From the NCBI RefSeq assembly GCF_004354915.1, contig NZ_SMSI01000003.1, positions 187,501-251,500 on the forward strand: a stretch of 64,000 bases of DNA. Reading direction: 5' to 3'. Each line of letters begins with the position of its first letter. Positions within the stretch are counted from its first letter, which is position 1. A model generated the notes under the pieces. The model was not told the DNA's origin. It ran no database searches and saw nothing but the letters and a program-made list of their open reading frames with translations. Positions 7,635-16,586 of the stretch are shown in pieces. Position numbers and translations under genes: made by a program. The DNA is from Pseudohoeflea suaedae (GTDB lineage Bacteria; Pseudomonadota; Alphaproteobacteria; Rhizobiales; Rhizobiaceae).

Positions 7635-9575
7635 GTGACACAGGTCATGTGGACGCCAGAGGCGGCCATGGCGGAGCATTCCGCCCTATCAAGGTTTGCG
7701 CGGGAGGCGGGCTTCGATCCTTTCGATTACGACGGCCTGCACCGCTGGTCCATTTCCGATATCGAAGGTTTCTGGTCGAAACTCTGGGATTTTGCCGGCG
7801 TGATCGGCGAGCGGGGCAACGTCGCCTTCGTCCCGGATCAGGCCCACTGGATGACCGGCGCGCGCTTCTTCCCCGACGCCAGCATCAATCTGGCCGAAAA
7901 CCTGCTGAAGCGCAGCGGCGCCGATATTGCCGTCGTCGAGGGTGACGAAGCCGGAGGACGGCGGCAGATGACTGCCGATCAGCTGCGTGCGGAGACCGCG
8001 CGGATCGCCAACGGCCTGCGGGCCGCGGGTGTGCAGCCCGGCGACCGGGTGGCCGCAGTCCTGCCGAACAGGATCGAGTGTCTCGTCACGCTTCTCGCCA
8101 CCGCTGCCGTGGGCGCGGTCTGGACCTCATGCTCTCCCGATTTCGGAGGGGCTGCGATTACCGACCGGATCGGTCAGGTGAAGCCCAAAGTCCTCTTCGT
8201 TCAGCCGCATATCAGGTATGGCGGCAAGGCTCAGGACATATCCGAGCGGCTGTCGGAGGTGACGGGCCGTATCGAGGGGCTCGAGCAGATCGTGGTGATC
8301 GGCGAGGGCACTCTCGACGCATCCGCGCCGGTGGCGGCCTATGCCGATTTCGGCAGCGACGGGCCGCTCGAATTCACCCGTGTCGGCTTCAACGATCCCG
8401 TCTACATTCTCTACACGTCGGGAACGACGGGCAAGCCCAAGGCGATCGTGCATCGCACCGGGGGCGTGCTGCTGCAGCACCTCAAGGAACACATGCTGCA
8501 TGGTGATGTGCGCCCCGGCGACAAGCTGATGTGGTACTCGAATTCCGCCTGGATGATGTATCACTGGATGGTGTCCGCACTCGCCTGCGAGGCGACGATC
8601 GCTCTCTATGACGGTGCCCCCATTCTCAAGACCTCCGACGGTTTCGATTGCGGACCGCTTTGGCGGATGGTCGAGGCAGAAGGGCTTACCCATCTCGGCA
8701 TCTCGCCGAAATATCTTGCCACCCTCGCCGAGAAGGATTTCGCGCCGGGCCGGGAGGCCGACGTGTCATCGCTGCGCTGGCTGATGTCGGCGGGAAGCCC
8801 GGTCGCCCCGCATCAATACGACTGGATCTACGAGGCGATCAAACCGGATTTCGGTTTCGCGTCGATCTCGGGCGGGACGGAAATTCTGGGCTGCTTCCTT
8901 ATCGGCTCACCGTTCCATCCGGTGCGCCGGGGCATGCTGACCACGCGCGCGCTCGGGCTGGCGGTCAACGTGCTCGACGAGCGTGGCGCGCCGGTGATCG
9001 GCCGTGCCGGGGAACTTGTCTGCACCGAACCCTTCCCCGCCATGCCCCTGACGTTCTGGGGCGAGGGCGGCGATGAGCGCTACCGCCAGACCTATTTCGC
9101 GGACCGTCCGGAGATCTGGACGCACGGAGACCGCGCAACGCTGAATGCCGATGGCAGCGCCGTCATCCACGGACGGTCCGACTTCACACTCAATCCCGGC
9201 GGGGTGCGCATCGGGACGGCGGACATCTACAATGTCTGCGAACAATTCGCGGATGTGGAGGATTGCATTACCTTCGGGCGGCCGGTGGACAATGACGAGG
9301 AGATCATTCTCTGCCTGAAGATGGGCGACGGACGCCAGGCGACGCCTGAACTCGCGAACTCGATCCGCACCATGCTGCGCAAGGAGTGCTCGCCCCGCCA
9401 CGTGCCTGCGGCAATCTACATGGTTTCCGACATTCCCTACACGATCAACGGCAAGCGGGTTGAAGGCGCCTGCAAGGCGATGATCTCCGGGCTCGAGGTC
9501 AAGAACAAGGCCTCGCTCGCCAATCCCGATTGTCTGATCGAATACGCCCGGCTCGGCGAAGGAGCAGCATTGTGA
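7635..9575 (+). CDS. Acetoacetate--CoA ligase (acetoacetyl-CoA synthetase)
   Basis: 646-residue ANL-superfamily adenylate-forming enzyme that activates acetoacetate to acetoacetyl-CoA with ATP. An N-terminal FDPFDYDGLHRWSISDIEGFW segment is typical of the acetoacetyl-CoA synthetase family. The P-loop-like core YILYTSGTTGKPKAIVH, the WTSCSPDFG segment, SGGTEILGCF and the hinge/C-terminal lysine region YTINGKRVEGACK are present. The GTG start at 7635 has GGGAGG six bases upstream; the ATG-like frame start at 7608 has no RBS. It is the first gene of a tightly overlapping operon and is likely controlled by the operator in the divergent promoter. Confidence 0.93.
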   Translation: MTQVMWTPEAAMAEHSALSRFAREAGFDPFDYDGLHRWSISDIEGFWSKLWDFAGVIGERGNVAFVPDQAHWMTGARFFPDASINLAENLLKRSGADIAVVEGDEAGGRRQMTADQLRAETARIANGLRAAGVQPGDRVAAVLPNRIECLVTLLATAAVGAVWTSCSPDFGGAAITDRIGQVKPKVLFVQPHIRYGGKAQDISERLSEVTGRIEGLEQIVVIGEGTLDASAPVAAYADFGSDGPLEFTRVGFNDPVYILYTSGTTGKPKAIVHRTGGVLLQHLKEHMLHGDVRPGDKLMWYSNSAWMMYHWMVSALACEATIALYDGAPILKTSDGFDCGPLWRMVEAEGLTHLGISPKYLATLAEKDFAPGREADVSSLRWLMSAGSPVAPHQYDWIYEAIKPDFGFASISGGTEILGCFLIGSPFHPVRRGMLTTRALGLAVNVLDERGAPVIGRAGELVCTEPFPAMPLTFWGEGGDERYRQTYFADRPEIWTHGDRATLNADGSAVIHGRSDFTLNPGGVRIGTADIYNVCEQFADVEDCITFGRPVDNDEEIILCLKMGDGRQATPELANSIRTMLRKECSPRHVPAAIYMVSDIPYTINGKRVEGACKAMISGLEVKNKASLANPDCLIEYARLGEGAAL

Positions 9576-10726
9576 CGAGGTCCAAGGCGGCGCTGATCGG
9601 CGCCGCGTCCCTGAAACCCGTGCGGCAGACCGAAGGCGAGACGACGCTCGGCATGCTGGCGCGCGTCAGCGCCCGGGCGCTCGCGGATGCGGGGCTCGAG
9701 AAGGACGCAATCGACGGATTGCTCGTCGGTCCGCAGGTGGGCGAAACCCCGCAGCATGTACCGGCCACGGTCTCGGAATATCTCGGCCTCCAGCCGGCGA
9801 TGGCCAATGTCGTCGATCTCGGCGGGGCGTCCGGCCCCGGGATGATCTGGCGCGCTGCGGCCGCGATCTCTGCGGGCATGTGCGAGACGGTGCTGTGCGT
9901 GCTCGGCAACCACCGCAATGCGGAAGCGCCGCGCAGCCCCAACCGCAACCCCATTCGGGAATTCGACGTGCCTTTCGGGGCGTCGGGCGCCAATATTTCC
10001 TATGCGCTGCTGATGCAGGCGCATATGGCGAAATACGGCTCGACGGCCGAGGATTTCGCGCTGATCGCGCACTGGGCGCGGGCGAATGCCCAGCGCAATC
10101 CGAACGCGATCTTTCACGGCAAGCCGGCAAGCGTCGAGGACGTGCTCAATTCACCGATCATCGCCTCGCCGCTGCATCTCTATGAGATCGTCATGCCGGT
10201 GGCCGGTGCGGAAGCGGTGATCGTCACGTCGGCCAAACGCGCGAAGGAACTCGGATCGCGCGCCGTGCATCTGCTCGGTGCGGGCGAAAAGGTCACGCAT
10301 CGCGCCGTCAGCCAGGCGCCGAGCCTCACCTCGGGCCCACTCAAACCCTCGATGGAGAGGGCTTTCGCGCAAGCCGGCGTCACCGCCCAGGATATGAGCC
10401 TTCTGTCGCTTTATGACTGCTACACGATCATGGTCGCGGCAACGATCGAGGATGCGGGGCTTTGCGAGCCGGGCGGTTTCGGGCGTTTCATGCGCGCCCA
10501 TGACTTCGGCCCCGAGGGGGACATGCCGCTCAATACCCATGGCGGCCAGATCGGCTACGGACAGCCCGACCTTGCGGGCGGGATGACCCATGTCGTGGAA
10601 GCCGTGCACCAGCTGCGCGGCAGCGCCGAAGGGCGGCAGATCAACAATCCGCGCCTGGCTCTCGTCACCGGAAACGGCGCGACCATGAGCGAGGCGGTTG
10701 CCCTGGTACTGGGAGCAGACGAATGA
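9572..10726 (+). CDS. Thiolase-fold protein without the N-terminal nucleophilic cysteine (Ltp2/SCP2-thiolase-like)
   Basis: 384-residue thiolase-superfamily protein of the lipid-transfer/SCP2 branch. The loop that carries the acyl-accepting Cys in true thiolases reads DLGGASGPG (residues 82-90), with Gly at the Cys position (about residue 85). The NTHGG motif (residues 321-325) is kept, but the usual GHP is GQP and no C-terminal Cys motif is visible. Such a pattern is known for Ltp2-type retro-aldolases, which act with a DUF35 partner; the next gene is a DUF35 protein and a MaoC hydratase follows. The GTG start at 9572 overlaps the synthetase stop (GTGA) with AAGGAG seven bases upstream. I infer a C-C bond-cleaving or CoA-ester role, not a classical thiolase. 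Confidence 0.82.
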   Translation: MTRSKAALIGAASLKPVRQTEGETTLGMLARVSARALADAGLEKDAIDGLLVGPQVGETPQHVPATVSEYLGLQPAMANVVDLGGASGPGMIWRAAAAISAGMCETVLCVLGNHRNAEAPRSPNRNPIREFDVPFGASGANISYALLMQAHMAKYGSTAEDFALIAHWARANAQRNPNAIFHGKPASVEDVLNSPIIASPLHLYEIVMPVAGAEAVIVTSAKRAKELGSRAVHLLGAGEKVTHRAVSQAPSLTSGPLKPSMERAFAQAGVTAQDMSLLSLYDCYTIMVAATIEDAGLCEPGGFGRFMRAHDFGPEGDMPLNTHGGQIGYGQPDLAGGMTHVVEAVHQLRGSAEGRQINNPRLALVTGNGATMSEAVALVLGADE

Positions 10727-11151
10727 GCGAACTCGCCGACCTCAAGGTTCCCGGCCCGACCGAGATCGAACTGACGAAGCCTTTCTGGAAGGCGGCTGCC
10801 GAGGGACGTTTGCTGGTCCAGCGCTGCGAGGATTGCACAAAGGCCATCCTCTATCCGCGCGAGATCTGCCCTCATTGCTGGAGCGAGAAGCTGACCTGGG
10901 AACAGGCGAGCGGGCTTGGGCGGCTGAAATCCTTCTCGCGCGTTCACAAGCCCGGCCATCCGGGCTGGATGCCGGTCTCCCCCTATGTCGTCGGTCTCGT
11001 GGAACTCGATGAAGGGCCGACCATGCTTTCGCATATCCTTCCAGGCGAGTGTGAGCCTGCCGTCGGCGACCGGCTGGAACTCAAGCCGACAAATATCGGC
11101 GGCCGCGTGCTGCCCGCATTTCAACGAAAAGACCAAGGAGAGAACGTATGA
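10723..11151 (+). CDS. DUF35 zinc-ribbon/OB-fold protein (ChsH2-like)
   Basis: 142 residues: an N-terminal helix TEIELTKPFWKAAAEGRLLVQRC leads to a rubredoxin-like zinc ribbon with Cys35, Cys38, Cys49 and Cys52, then an OB-fold half (SPYVVGLVELDEGPTMLSHIL). DUF35 proteins scaffold thiolase-superfamily enzymes or retro-aldolases and bind acyl-CoA. Here the gene overlaps the thiolase-like gene by 4 bp and the MaoC gene by 4 bp, so a complex of the three products is likely. Family certain; partner inferred from gene order. Confidence 0.87.
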   Translation: MSELADLKVPGPTEIELTKPFWKAAAEGRLLVQRCEDCTKAILYPREICPHCWSEKLTWEQASGLGRLKSFSRVHKPGHPGWMPVSPYVVGLVELDEGPTMLSHILPGECEPAVGDRLELKPTNIGGRVLPAFQRKDQGENV

Positions 11152-11597
11152 GCGACGTCAAGGACGGCTGGGCCGGAACCATCAAGGGGCGCCCGGAGCA
11201 GGGTGCCAGCGCCGAACGCAGCCGCACGACCAGGATGGACGACATCCACGCCTTCACCGAAATGACCGGCGACAGAAACCCGGTTCACTACGACGAGGCG
11301 CTTGCCAAGAAGACGGCATTCGGCAAGCTGATCGTGCAGGGTGGCGTGACAACGGGTATTCTCAATGCCGTGGTAGCAGAAGATCTTCCGGGACCGGGAA
11401 CCGTGTTTCTCAATACCAATCTCAATTTCAAGAAGGCAGTCGGCGTCGGCGAAACGATCACCGGCCGCGTGGAGGTCGAGACAGTGCGGCCCGACAAGCC
11501 GATCTGCCAGCTGAAGGTGTCCGTAACCGACAGCGCGGGTGATGTCTGCGTCGAGGGAACGGCAACCACCTACACGATGCCGCTGGAAGGTCTTTGA
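11148..11597 (+). CDS. MaoC-like hot-dog dehydratase
   Basis: 149 residues with the hydratase-2 signature FTEMTGDRNPVHYDEALAKKTAFGKLIVQGG, which carries the catalytic Asp/His pair (Asp in TGDRNP, His in NPVHYD), near residues 43-65. MaoC proteins hydrate 2-enoyl-CoA reversibly. It overlaps the DUF35 gene by 4 bp. Thiolase-like protein, DUF35 and MaoC in a row resembles the side-chain-shortening modules of steroid degradation, though nothing else in the window is steroid-specific. The acyl-CoA substrate is unknown. Confidence 0.88.
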   Translation: MSDVKDGWAGTIKGRPEQGASAERSRTTRMDDIHAFTEMTGDRNPVHYDEALAKKTAFGKLIVQGGVTTGILNAVVAEDLPGPGTVFLNTNLNFKKAVGVGETITGRVEVETVRPDKPICQLKVSVTDSAGDVCVEGTATTYTMPLEGL

Positions 11598-11598
11598 T

Positions 11599-12822
11599 GT
11601 GACGGGGACGATGGCCGCCGAAGGACGCTGGAAGGCGCTTGCACTGATCTGCGTCGGGGTGGTGGGTGTGCTCACCACCTGGTTCTCGGCAACGGCTATC
11701 GTCCCCGAACTGATCGTCACCTGGTCGCTCTCGACCTCCCAGGCGGCCTGGCTCACCAATGCGGTGCAGCTCGGCTTCGTGCTGGGCGCGGTCGGCGCAT
11801 CGCTCGTCAATCTGCCGGATATCGTCCGGATGAACCGGCTGATGGCGGCCTCGAGCGCGGTAGCCGCGCTCGCCAATGCCTCGCTCCTGCTGCAGCCGGG
11901 GCCGGAGCTGGCGATTGCCGCCCGGTTTGTCACCGGCATCGCGCTTGCCGGGGTCTACCCGCCGGCGCTCAAGCTGATGGCGACATGGTTCGTCAAGGGC
12001 AGGGGGCTGGCGCTCGGATTTCTGATCGGTGCGCTGACGCTCGGCTCATCGATGCCGCATCTGTTTCGCGCCGTCACCGACGGGCTCGACTGGCGCGTGG
12101 TGGTGATGCTGACCACGGCGACCACGCTCGTCGGAACGCTTCTTTTCGCTTTCGCTGTCCGGGAAGGCCCGCATGCCTTCGGCCGGGCCACTTTCGATCC
12201 GCGGCAGTCGTTGAAGGTCTTTACATCGCGGGGGCTGTTTCTCACCAATCTCGGCTATTTCGGGCACATGTGGGAGCTTTACGCCATGTGGGCCTGGATC
12301 CTCGCTTTCGCGAGCGCTGCGGAGGCCGGTCTTGAGCCCTTTCCGTTCGGCTCCGCCTCGATGTTGAGCTTTATCGTCGTCGCCTCCGGGGTCGTCGGAT
12401 GCCTGCTTGGCGGCTGGCTTTCCGACAGGATCGGACGATGCCTGACGACTGCCGGCATGATGGCGGTGTCGGGTGTGTGCGCGGCTCTCATCGGTTTCGC
12501 CTTTACCGGTCCGGGGTGGCTGCTGGCACTGATCGGCATCGTCTGGGGCATTTCAATCATCGGCGACAGCGCGCAGTTTTCCGCCGCGGTCACCGAACTT
12601 GCGGACCGCAATTTCGTCGGTACGGCGCTCGCCCTGCAACTCGGTATCGGGTTCGCACTGACTGCGGCCACCATATGGCTGGTGCCGGTGGTGGCGGACT
12701 GGCTCGGCGGCTGGAACTGGGCCTTCCTGGTCCTCATTCCGGGCCCCGTTGTCGGAGCACTTGCCATGATGCGGCTTCGCGCGCTGCCCGAATCCGCAAG
12801 GCTTGCGGGAGGCGCTCGATAA
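11599..12822 (+). CDS. MFS transporter
   Basis: 407-residue major facilitator with about 12 hydrophobic segments, starting ALALICVGVVGVLTTWFSATAIVPEL. The loop GRGLALGFLIGALTLGSSMPH and the motif WLSDRIGRCLTTAG resemble MFS motif A positions in the two halves. A GTG start at 11599 has GGAAGG eight bases upstream; an ATG at 11611 is the alternative. It is the last gene of the acetoacetyl-CoA operon, so it may take up or export a carboxylate related to that pathway; the substrate cannot be read from sequence. Confidence 0.85.
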   Translation: MTGTMAAEGRWKALALICVGVVGVLTTWFSATAIVPELIVTWSLSTSQAAWLTNAVQLGFVLGAVGASLVNLPDIVRMNRLMAASSAVAALANASLLLQPGPELAIAARFVTGIALAGVYPPALKLMATWFVKGRGLALGFLIGALTLGSSMPHLFRAVTDGLDWRVVVMLTTATTLVGTLLFAFAVREGPHAFGRATFDPRQSLKVFTSRGLFLTNLGYFGHMWELYAMWAWILAFASAAEAGLEPFPFGSASMLSFIVVASGVVGCLLGGWLSDRIGRCLTTAGMMAVSGVCAALIGFAFTGPGWLLALIGIVWGISIIGDSAQFSAAVTELADRNFVGTALALQLGIGFALTAATIWLVPVVADWLGGWNWAFLVLIPGPVVGALAMMRLRALPESARLAGGAR

Positions 12823-12932
12823 TTCAGGTTTTCACAACCGGCGATAGTTGATCTGCCGGAACGGATGTATAAGAACGATCAATAATTTGCCCGAGCCAAA
12901 GCGGCGGGACAGGATTTCGGGAGAGAGACAAG

Positions 12933-13772
12933 TTGGCTATTGCACACGAAGAGCGGCGGGGTCGCGGGCGGCCGCGCAATGTCGAAGACGACAGCTCCAA
13001 TGTCACGGTTCTGCGTGAAATCGCGGATGACGGCGCCCTCGACCGCGACAGCGCCACGCCGCTGTGGGTACAGTTGAAAAACGCGCTCTCGGAGAAGATC
13101 GGCAAGGATGTTCTCAAGCCCGATGCGCGACTTCCTTCCGAGCAGGCGCTGTGCGAGATCTTCAATGTCTCCCGACCGGTGGTGCGCGCCGCGCTCGGCA
13201 GCCTGGCCGACGAAGGGCTTCTGATGAAGGTTCCGCGGCGGGGGATATTCGTCGCCAAGCCCGTCATGGAAACCAACTTCCTGACGTCGAACGTCTCGGT
13301 GCATTCCGACCTCGAAGCCCGCGGTCACAAGGTCACCTCGGTGGCGTTCGAATTCCGCCGCGATGAACCCGACGAGGACGAGGCGCGGGTGTTCAGCCTG
13401 CCGCCGGGTGGAACGGTCGTGCGGGTGGGACGCATCTACAAGTCCGACGGAAAGCCGATCACGCATACCCTGATTTCCCTTCCCGGCCACAAGGTGCCGG
13501 ACATGGAGAAACTGGACATCACCGACCAGTCGATTTTCCAGATCCTGAAGGAGCGATACGGGCTCGTTTCCCGTCGTGCCGAGCGCTGGTTCACCGCCGC
13601 CATGCCGGACAAGACCGTCGCCGAACGGCTGCAGGTGAGCATCGAGCATCCGCTAATTTCCATCGAATCCATCGCATATGATGGGGCAGATGCGCCCCTG
13701 GAATATTATCGGGCGTTCTACAATTCGGCGGTCGCACGCATTCACGTTTCCACCGGCACATTCAAAAATTAA
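12933..13772 (+). CDS. GntR family transcriptional regulator (HutC/UTRA subfamily)
   Basis: 279-residue regulator. A winged HTH (about residues 43-112; DARLPSEQALCEIFNVSRPVVRAAL) is followed by a UTRA effector domain ending HPLISIESIAYDGADAPLEYYRAFY. Before the HTH sits a basic, AT-hook-like RRGRGRPRN (residues 8-16), unusual for the family. The TTG start at 12933 follows GGGAGAGAGACAAG. UTRA domains bind small sugars, amines or acids. The gene stands between two operons that both carry TGGTTATAACCA-type palindromes, so it is the natural candidate to bind them. It is preceded by 110 bp of noncoding DNA without such a palindrome, so no autoregulation is visible. Confidence 0.9.
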   Translation: MAIAHEERRGRGRPRNVEDDSSNVTVLREIADDGALDRDSATPLWVQLKNALSEKIGKDVLKPDARLPSEQALCEIFNVSRPVVRAALGSLADEGLLMKVPRRGIFVAKPVMETNFLTSNVSVHSDLEARGHKVTSVAFEFRRDEPDEDEARVFSLPPGGTVVRVGRIYKSDGKPITHTLISLPGHKVPDMEKLDITDQSIFQILKERYGLVSRRAERWFTAAMPDKTVAERLQVSIEHPLISIESIAYDGADAPLEYYRAFYNSAVARIHVSTGTFKN

Positions 13773-13836
13773 TTAAAATCAATAGTTTAATTCATTCGCG
13801 GCAGCTCTGTCGCATGCTGTCACACTGCCTGTATTC

Positions 13837-13884
13837 TGGTTATTCCCAAAAAAAATCCCATTTGTGGTTATAACCAGATTGACA
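13837..13884 (+). promoter_or_regulatory. Promoter with two GntR-type operators (13837-13848 and 13865-13876)
   Basis: A perfect palindrome TGGTTATAACCA at 13865-13876 abuts a consensus -35 box TTGACA at 13879-13884; no strong -10 is visible. A degenerate copy TGGTTATTCCCA lies at 13837-13848, 28 bp (nearly three helical turns) upstream. Binding at the main site would cover the -35 box and repress the SDR-aldolase-transporter operon starting at 14005. Confidence 0.65.
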
Positions 13885-14004
13885 TCGCCATCTTCGCCCG
13901 TCATCGTACATGACAGGGAGGAGGAGATCTCCCAGAAAATGACCCCGAAGAGGGTGTTTTGACGTCGGACGGCATGAAGTGCCGCGGTCGACGAGGGAGT
14001 TCGC

Positions 14005-14778
14005 TTGGACTACAGAAATGCAAATGATCTGACCGGAAAGCTGGCCGTCATCACCGGCGGTGCCAGCGGGATCGGGCTCGAGGCTGCCCGGGCGCTTGGT
14101 CAGTGCGGCGCAAAGCTCGAAATTCTCGATTTCAATTCCGAGGCGCTTGACGGCGCGGCAAAGGAACTGTCTTCGGCCGGGTACGAAGTCGGAACGGCCC
14201 TTCTCGACGTTACCGATCCGGCGGCGGTCAATGCCGTCGCCGAGACCGTGAAGGCCCGTAGCGGCGCGCCGGATATTCTTCTCAACTCAGCGGGTATCGC
14301 GCGGCTTCACAGCGCCATCGAAATCTCCGACGCGGACTGGCAGTTGGTGATGGATGTAAACGTCAACGGCACCTTCTATTGTTGCCGCGCCTTCGGCGCG
14401 CAGATGGTCGAGGCGGGCCGCGGTTCGGTCATCAACATGGGCTCGATGTCGGGCAGCATCATCAATCGCCCGCAATTCGCGTCGAGCTACATGGTGTCCA
14501 AGGGCGCGATTCACCAGCTGACCAAGGCGTTGGCGGTCGAGTGGGCCAGGACGGGGGTGCGCGTGAATGCGCTGGCTCCCGGCTACATCGCGACCGAGAT
14601 GACGCTCGGCATGCGCGCCCGTCCGGAACTGTTCGACGTCTGGCTCGACATGACTCCGATGGGGCGCTGCGGCGAACCCGAGGAGGTTGCCGCCCTCATC
14701 GTCTTCCTGGCTTCACAGGCTTCAACCTACATGACCGGCTCGATCGTGGCGATCGACGGCGGCTACACTGCGCTTTGA
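14005..14778 (+). CDS. SDR family oxidoreductase
   Basis: 257-residue classical short-chain dehydrogenase. Cofactor motif TGGASGIG near residue 18, an acidic residue after strand 2 (LEILDFN), which favours NAD(H), the structural NSAG, the catalytic Ser in INMGSMSG and the YMVSK active-site motif; the C-terminus MTGSIVAIDGGYTAL is standard. The TTG start at 14005 follows GAGGGAG by five bases. First gene of the sugar-type catabolic operon; it likely oxidises a polyol or sugar-like alcohol, or reduces the matching ketone. The substrate is unknown. Confidence 0.9.
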   Translation: MDYRNANDLTGKLAVITGGASGIGLEAARALGQCGAKLEILDFNSEALDGAAKELSSAGYEVGTALLDVTDPAAVNAVAETVKARSGAPDILLNSAGIARLHSAIEISDADWQLVMDVNVNGTFYCCRAFGAQMVEAGRGSVINMGSMSGSIINRPQFASSYMVSKGAIHQLTKALAVEWARTGVRVNALAPGYIATEMTLGMRARPELFDVWLDMTPMGRCGEPEEVAALIVFLASQASTYMTGSIVAIDGGYTAL

Positions 14779-14791
14779 GAACGGACATTTC

Positions 14792-15445
14792 ATGACATCG
14801 GCGACACTCAATTCCATCGAAAAGCGCGAAGCGATCATCTCGGCCTGCCTGGAGATGAACCGGTCCGGCATCAACCAGGGCACGTCGGGCAACATCTCCG
14901 TGCGCGACGGTGATGGAATGCTGATCACGCCGACATCGCTGCCCTACAACGAAATGACGGTCGACGACATCGTCTGGATGGGGTTCGACGGTGCGCGCAA
15001 CGGAGGCCGCCGCCCCTCGTCGGAATGGCAGTTCCATCTCGACATCATGATGGCGAAGCCCGAGGTGGGCGCAATCGTACATGCACATCCCACGGCTGCG
15101 ACAACGCTGTCGATCATGGAAAAGTCCATTCCGCCGCTTCACTACATGATCGCGATATGCGGTGGATCCGATATCCGCTGCGCACCGTATGCCACTTTTG
15201 GAACGAAGGAACTTTCGGAAAGCGCGCTCAAGGCCCTGGACGGCCGCAGCGCCTGCTTGCTCGGTCATCACGGGATGATCGCCACGGGCAACTCTCTCAG
15301 CAAGGCGATGTGGCTGGCCGTCGAGGTCGAGACGCTCGCCAAACAGTATCTCGGCTGCCTGCCGTTCGGTGAACCTCCGCTTCTCAGTGAGGAGGAAATC
15401 CAGAACGTCATCAGCCGGATGGCAGGTTACGGGCACGGGGGGTGA
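14792..15445 (+). CDS. Class II aldolase/adducin family protein
   Basis: 217 residues. Matches the L-fuculose-phosphate aldolase family: phosphate-binding GTSGNISVRD near residue 30, the catalytic Glu region RPSSEWQFH, zinc ligands HAHPTAATT and a third His in LLGHHGMIATG. These enzymes cleave or decarboxylate a phosphorylated keto-sugar through a zinc enediolate. A PfkB kinase further down the same operon could provide the phosphorylated substrate. It begins 13 bp after the SDR. Aldolase versus decarboxylase cannot be told by eye. Confidence 0.88.
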   Translation: MTSATLNSIEKREAIISACLEMNRSGINQGTSGNISVRDGDGMLITPTSLPYNEMTVDDIVWMGFDGARNGGRRPSSEWQFHLDIMMAKPEVGAIVHAHPTAATTLSIMEKSIPPLHYMIAICGGSDIRCAPYATFGTKELSESALKALDGRSACLLGHHGMIATGNSLSKAMWLAVEVETLAKQYLGCLPFGEPPLLSEEEIQNVISRMAGYGHGG

Positions 15446-15521
15446 ACCAACCGGTCAAGTCGTGTCGCCGGAGCACGTAAAAGGACTACGCCGGCATCTC
15501 GATGCACCAGAGGAGGAAACC

Positions 15522-16511
15522 ATGCATCATACGTCAAAATTCTCTCGCCGCACGACCGTCAAGGCTATTGCACTCGCCACGACCATGCTTGCGGTCTCTT
15601 TCCCCGCCATGGCCCAGGACAAGCCGCTTGAAGGCAAGACAGTCGGCGTGACGGTCATCGGTACCGACCACCACTGGGACCTGATGGCCTATCGCGGCCA
15701 GGTCGATCGCCTCAAGGAGCTCGGCGCCGAAGTGATCGCGCTCGATGCCGGTCGTAACGACCAGACGCAGATCAGCCAGATCCAGACCCTTATCGCGCAG
15801 AAGCCGGATGCCATCATCGAGCAGCTCGGCAACCTCGATGTTCTCAATCCGTGGCTGCAGCGTATCCGCCAGGCCGACATTCCGCTTTTCACCGTGGATA
15901 CGTCGACCCCGCACGCGATCAACAACACCACCTCCGACAACTATTCCATCGGCGCCCAGCTGGCCCTTCAAATGGTCAATGACATGGGTGCCGAAGGCAA
16001 GGTCGCCGTGTTCAACGGCTTCTACTCCGTGCCCGTCTGCAAGATCCGTTACGATCAGCTCAAATATGTTCTCGAGTCCTACCCGAATATCGAGGTCATC
16101 GAGCCGGAACTGCGCGACGTGATTCCGAACACCGTCCAGCAGGCATATTCCGACGTCACCGACATTCTGACCCAGTACGGTGCCGACAGCGGCCTGAAAT
16201 CGGTCTGGGCCTGCTGGGATGTTCCGATGATCGGCGCAACCCAGGCCATCGAGGCTGCCGGCCGCACCGACGTCAAGACATACGGCGTCGACGGCAGCCC
16301 GGAATATGTCGAGATGGTTGCCACCGCGGACTCGCCGGCCGGCGCGGTCGTCGCCCAGCAGCCCTACGAGATCGGCCAGCGTGCTGCCGACAACGTTGCA
16401 GCATACCTCAACGGCGAAGACGTGACCCCGTTCACCTTCGTTCCGGCGGTGCTGATCACCAAGGACAATGCCGCTGAAACGGCAAAGGACTTCCTCCCGA
16501 AGAAGGACTGA
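15522..16511 (+). CDS. Sugar ABC transporter substrate-binding protein (RbsB-like)
   Basis: 329-residue periplasmic binding protein of the ribose/galactose type. Signal peptide in about the first 31 residues (basic N-region SRRTTVK, hydrophobic LATTMLAVSFPAMA, cleavage before QDKP). Then VGVTVIGTDHHWDLMAYRGQVDRL and LIAQKPDAIIEQLGN, the usual start of the type-1 periplasmic fold. The ATG at 15522 has AGGAGG five bases upstream. Followed by a strong GC hairpin before the ATPase gene, as is common where the binding protein is made in excess. Ligand unknown. Confidence 0.92.
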   Translation: MHHTSKFSRRTTVKAIALATTMLAVSFPAMAQDKPLEGKTVGVTVIGTDHHWDLMAYRGQVDRLKELGAEVIALDAGRNDQTQISQIQTLIAQKPDAIIEQLGNLDVLNPWLQRIRQADIPLFTVDTSTPHAINNTTSDNYSIGAQLALQMVNDMGAEGKVAVFNGFYSVPVCKIRYDQLKYVLESYPNIEVIEPELRDVIPNTVQQAYSDVTDILTQYGADSGLKSVWACWDVPMIGATQAIEAAGRTDVKTYGVDGSPEYVEMVATADSPAGAVVAQQPYEIGQRAADNVAAYLNGEDVTPFTFVPAVLITKDNAAETAKDFLPKKD

Positions 16512-16530
16512 GTGTCTGACACTCGGTTTC

Positions 16531-16556
16531 GGAGCCCCCCTTCCTCGGGGGGCTCC
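16531..16556 (+). terminator. Intercistronic hairpin after binding-protein gene
   Basis: Perfect 10-bp stem GGAGCCCCCC/GGGGGGCTCC with a 6-nt loop, 20 bp after the binding-protein stop and 31 bp before the ATPase start. No T-tract follows, so it probably blocks 3'-exonucleases and partly attenuates, raising the binding protein over the membrane components. Confidence 0.6.
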
Positions 16557-16586
16557 AACTTAACACTGCTCTGTGAGGAGGATTCG

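Noticed and set aside
9572-10726. Annotation as an ordinary acetyl-CoA acetyltransferase
   Set aside because: The acyl-accepting Cys and the GHP motif are absent, so a classical thiolase reaction is unlikely.
13773-13800. AT-rich stretch after the GntR gene as a terminator
   Set aside because: The symmetry is short and imperfect, with no GC stem and no clean T-run.
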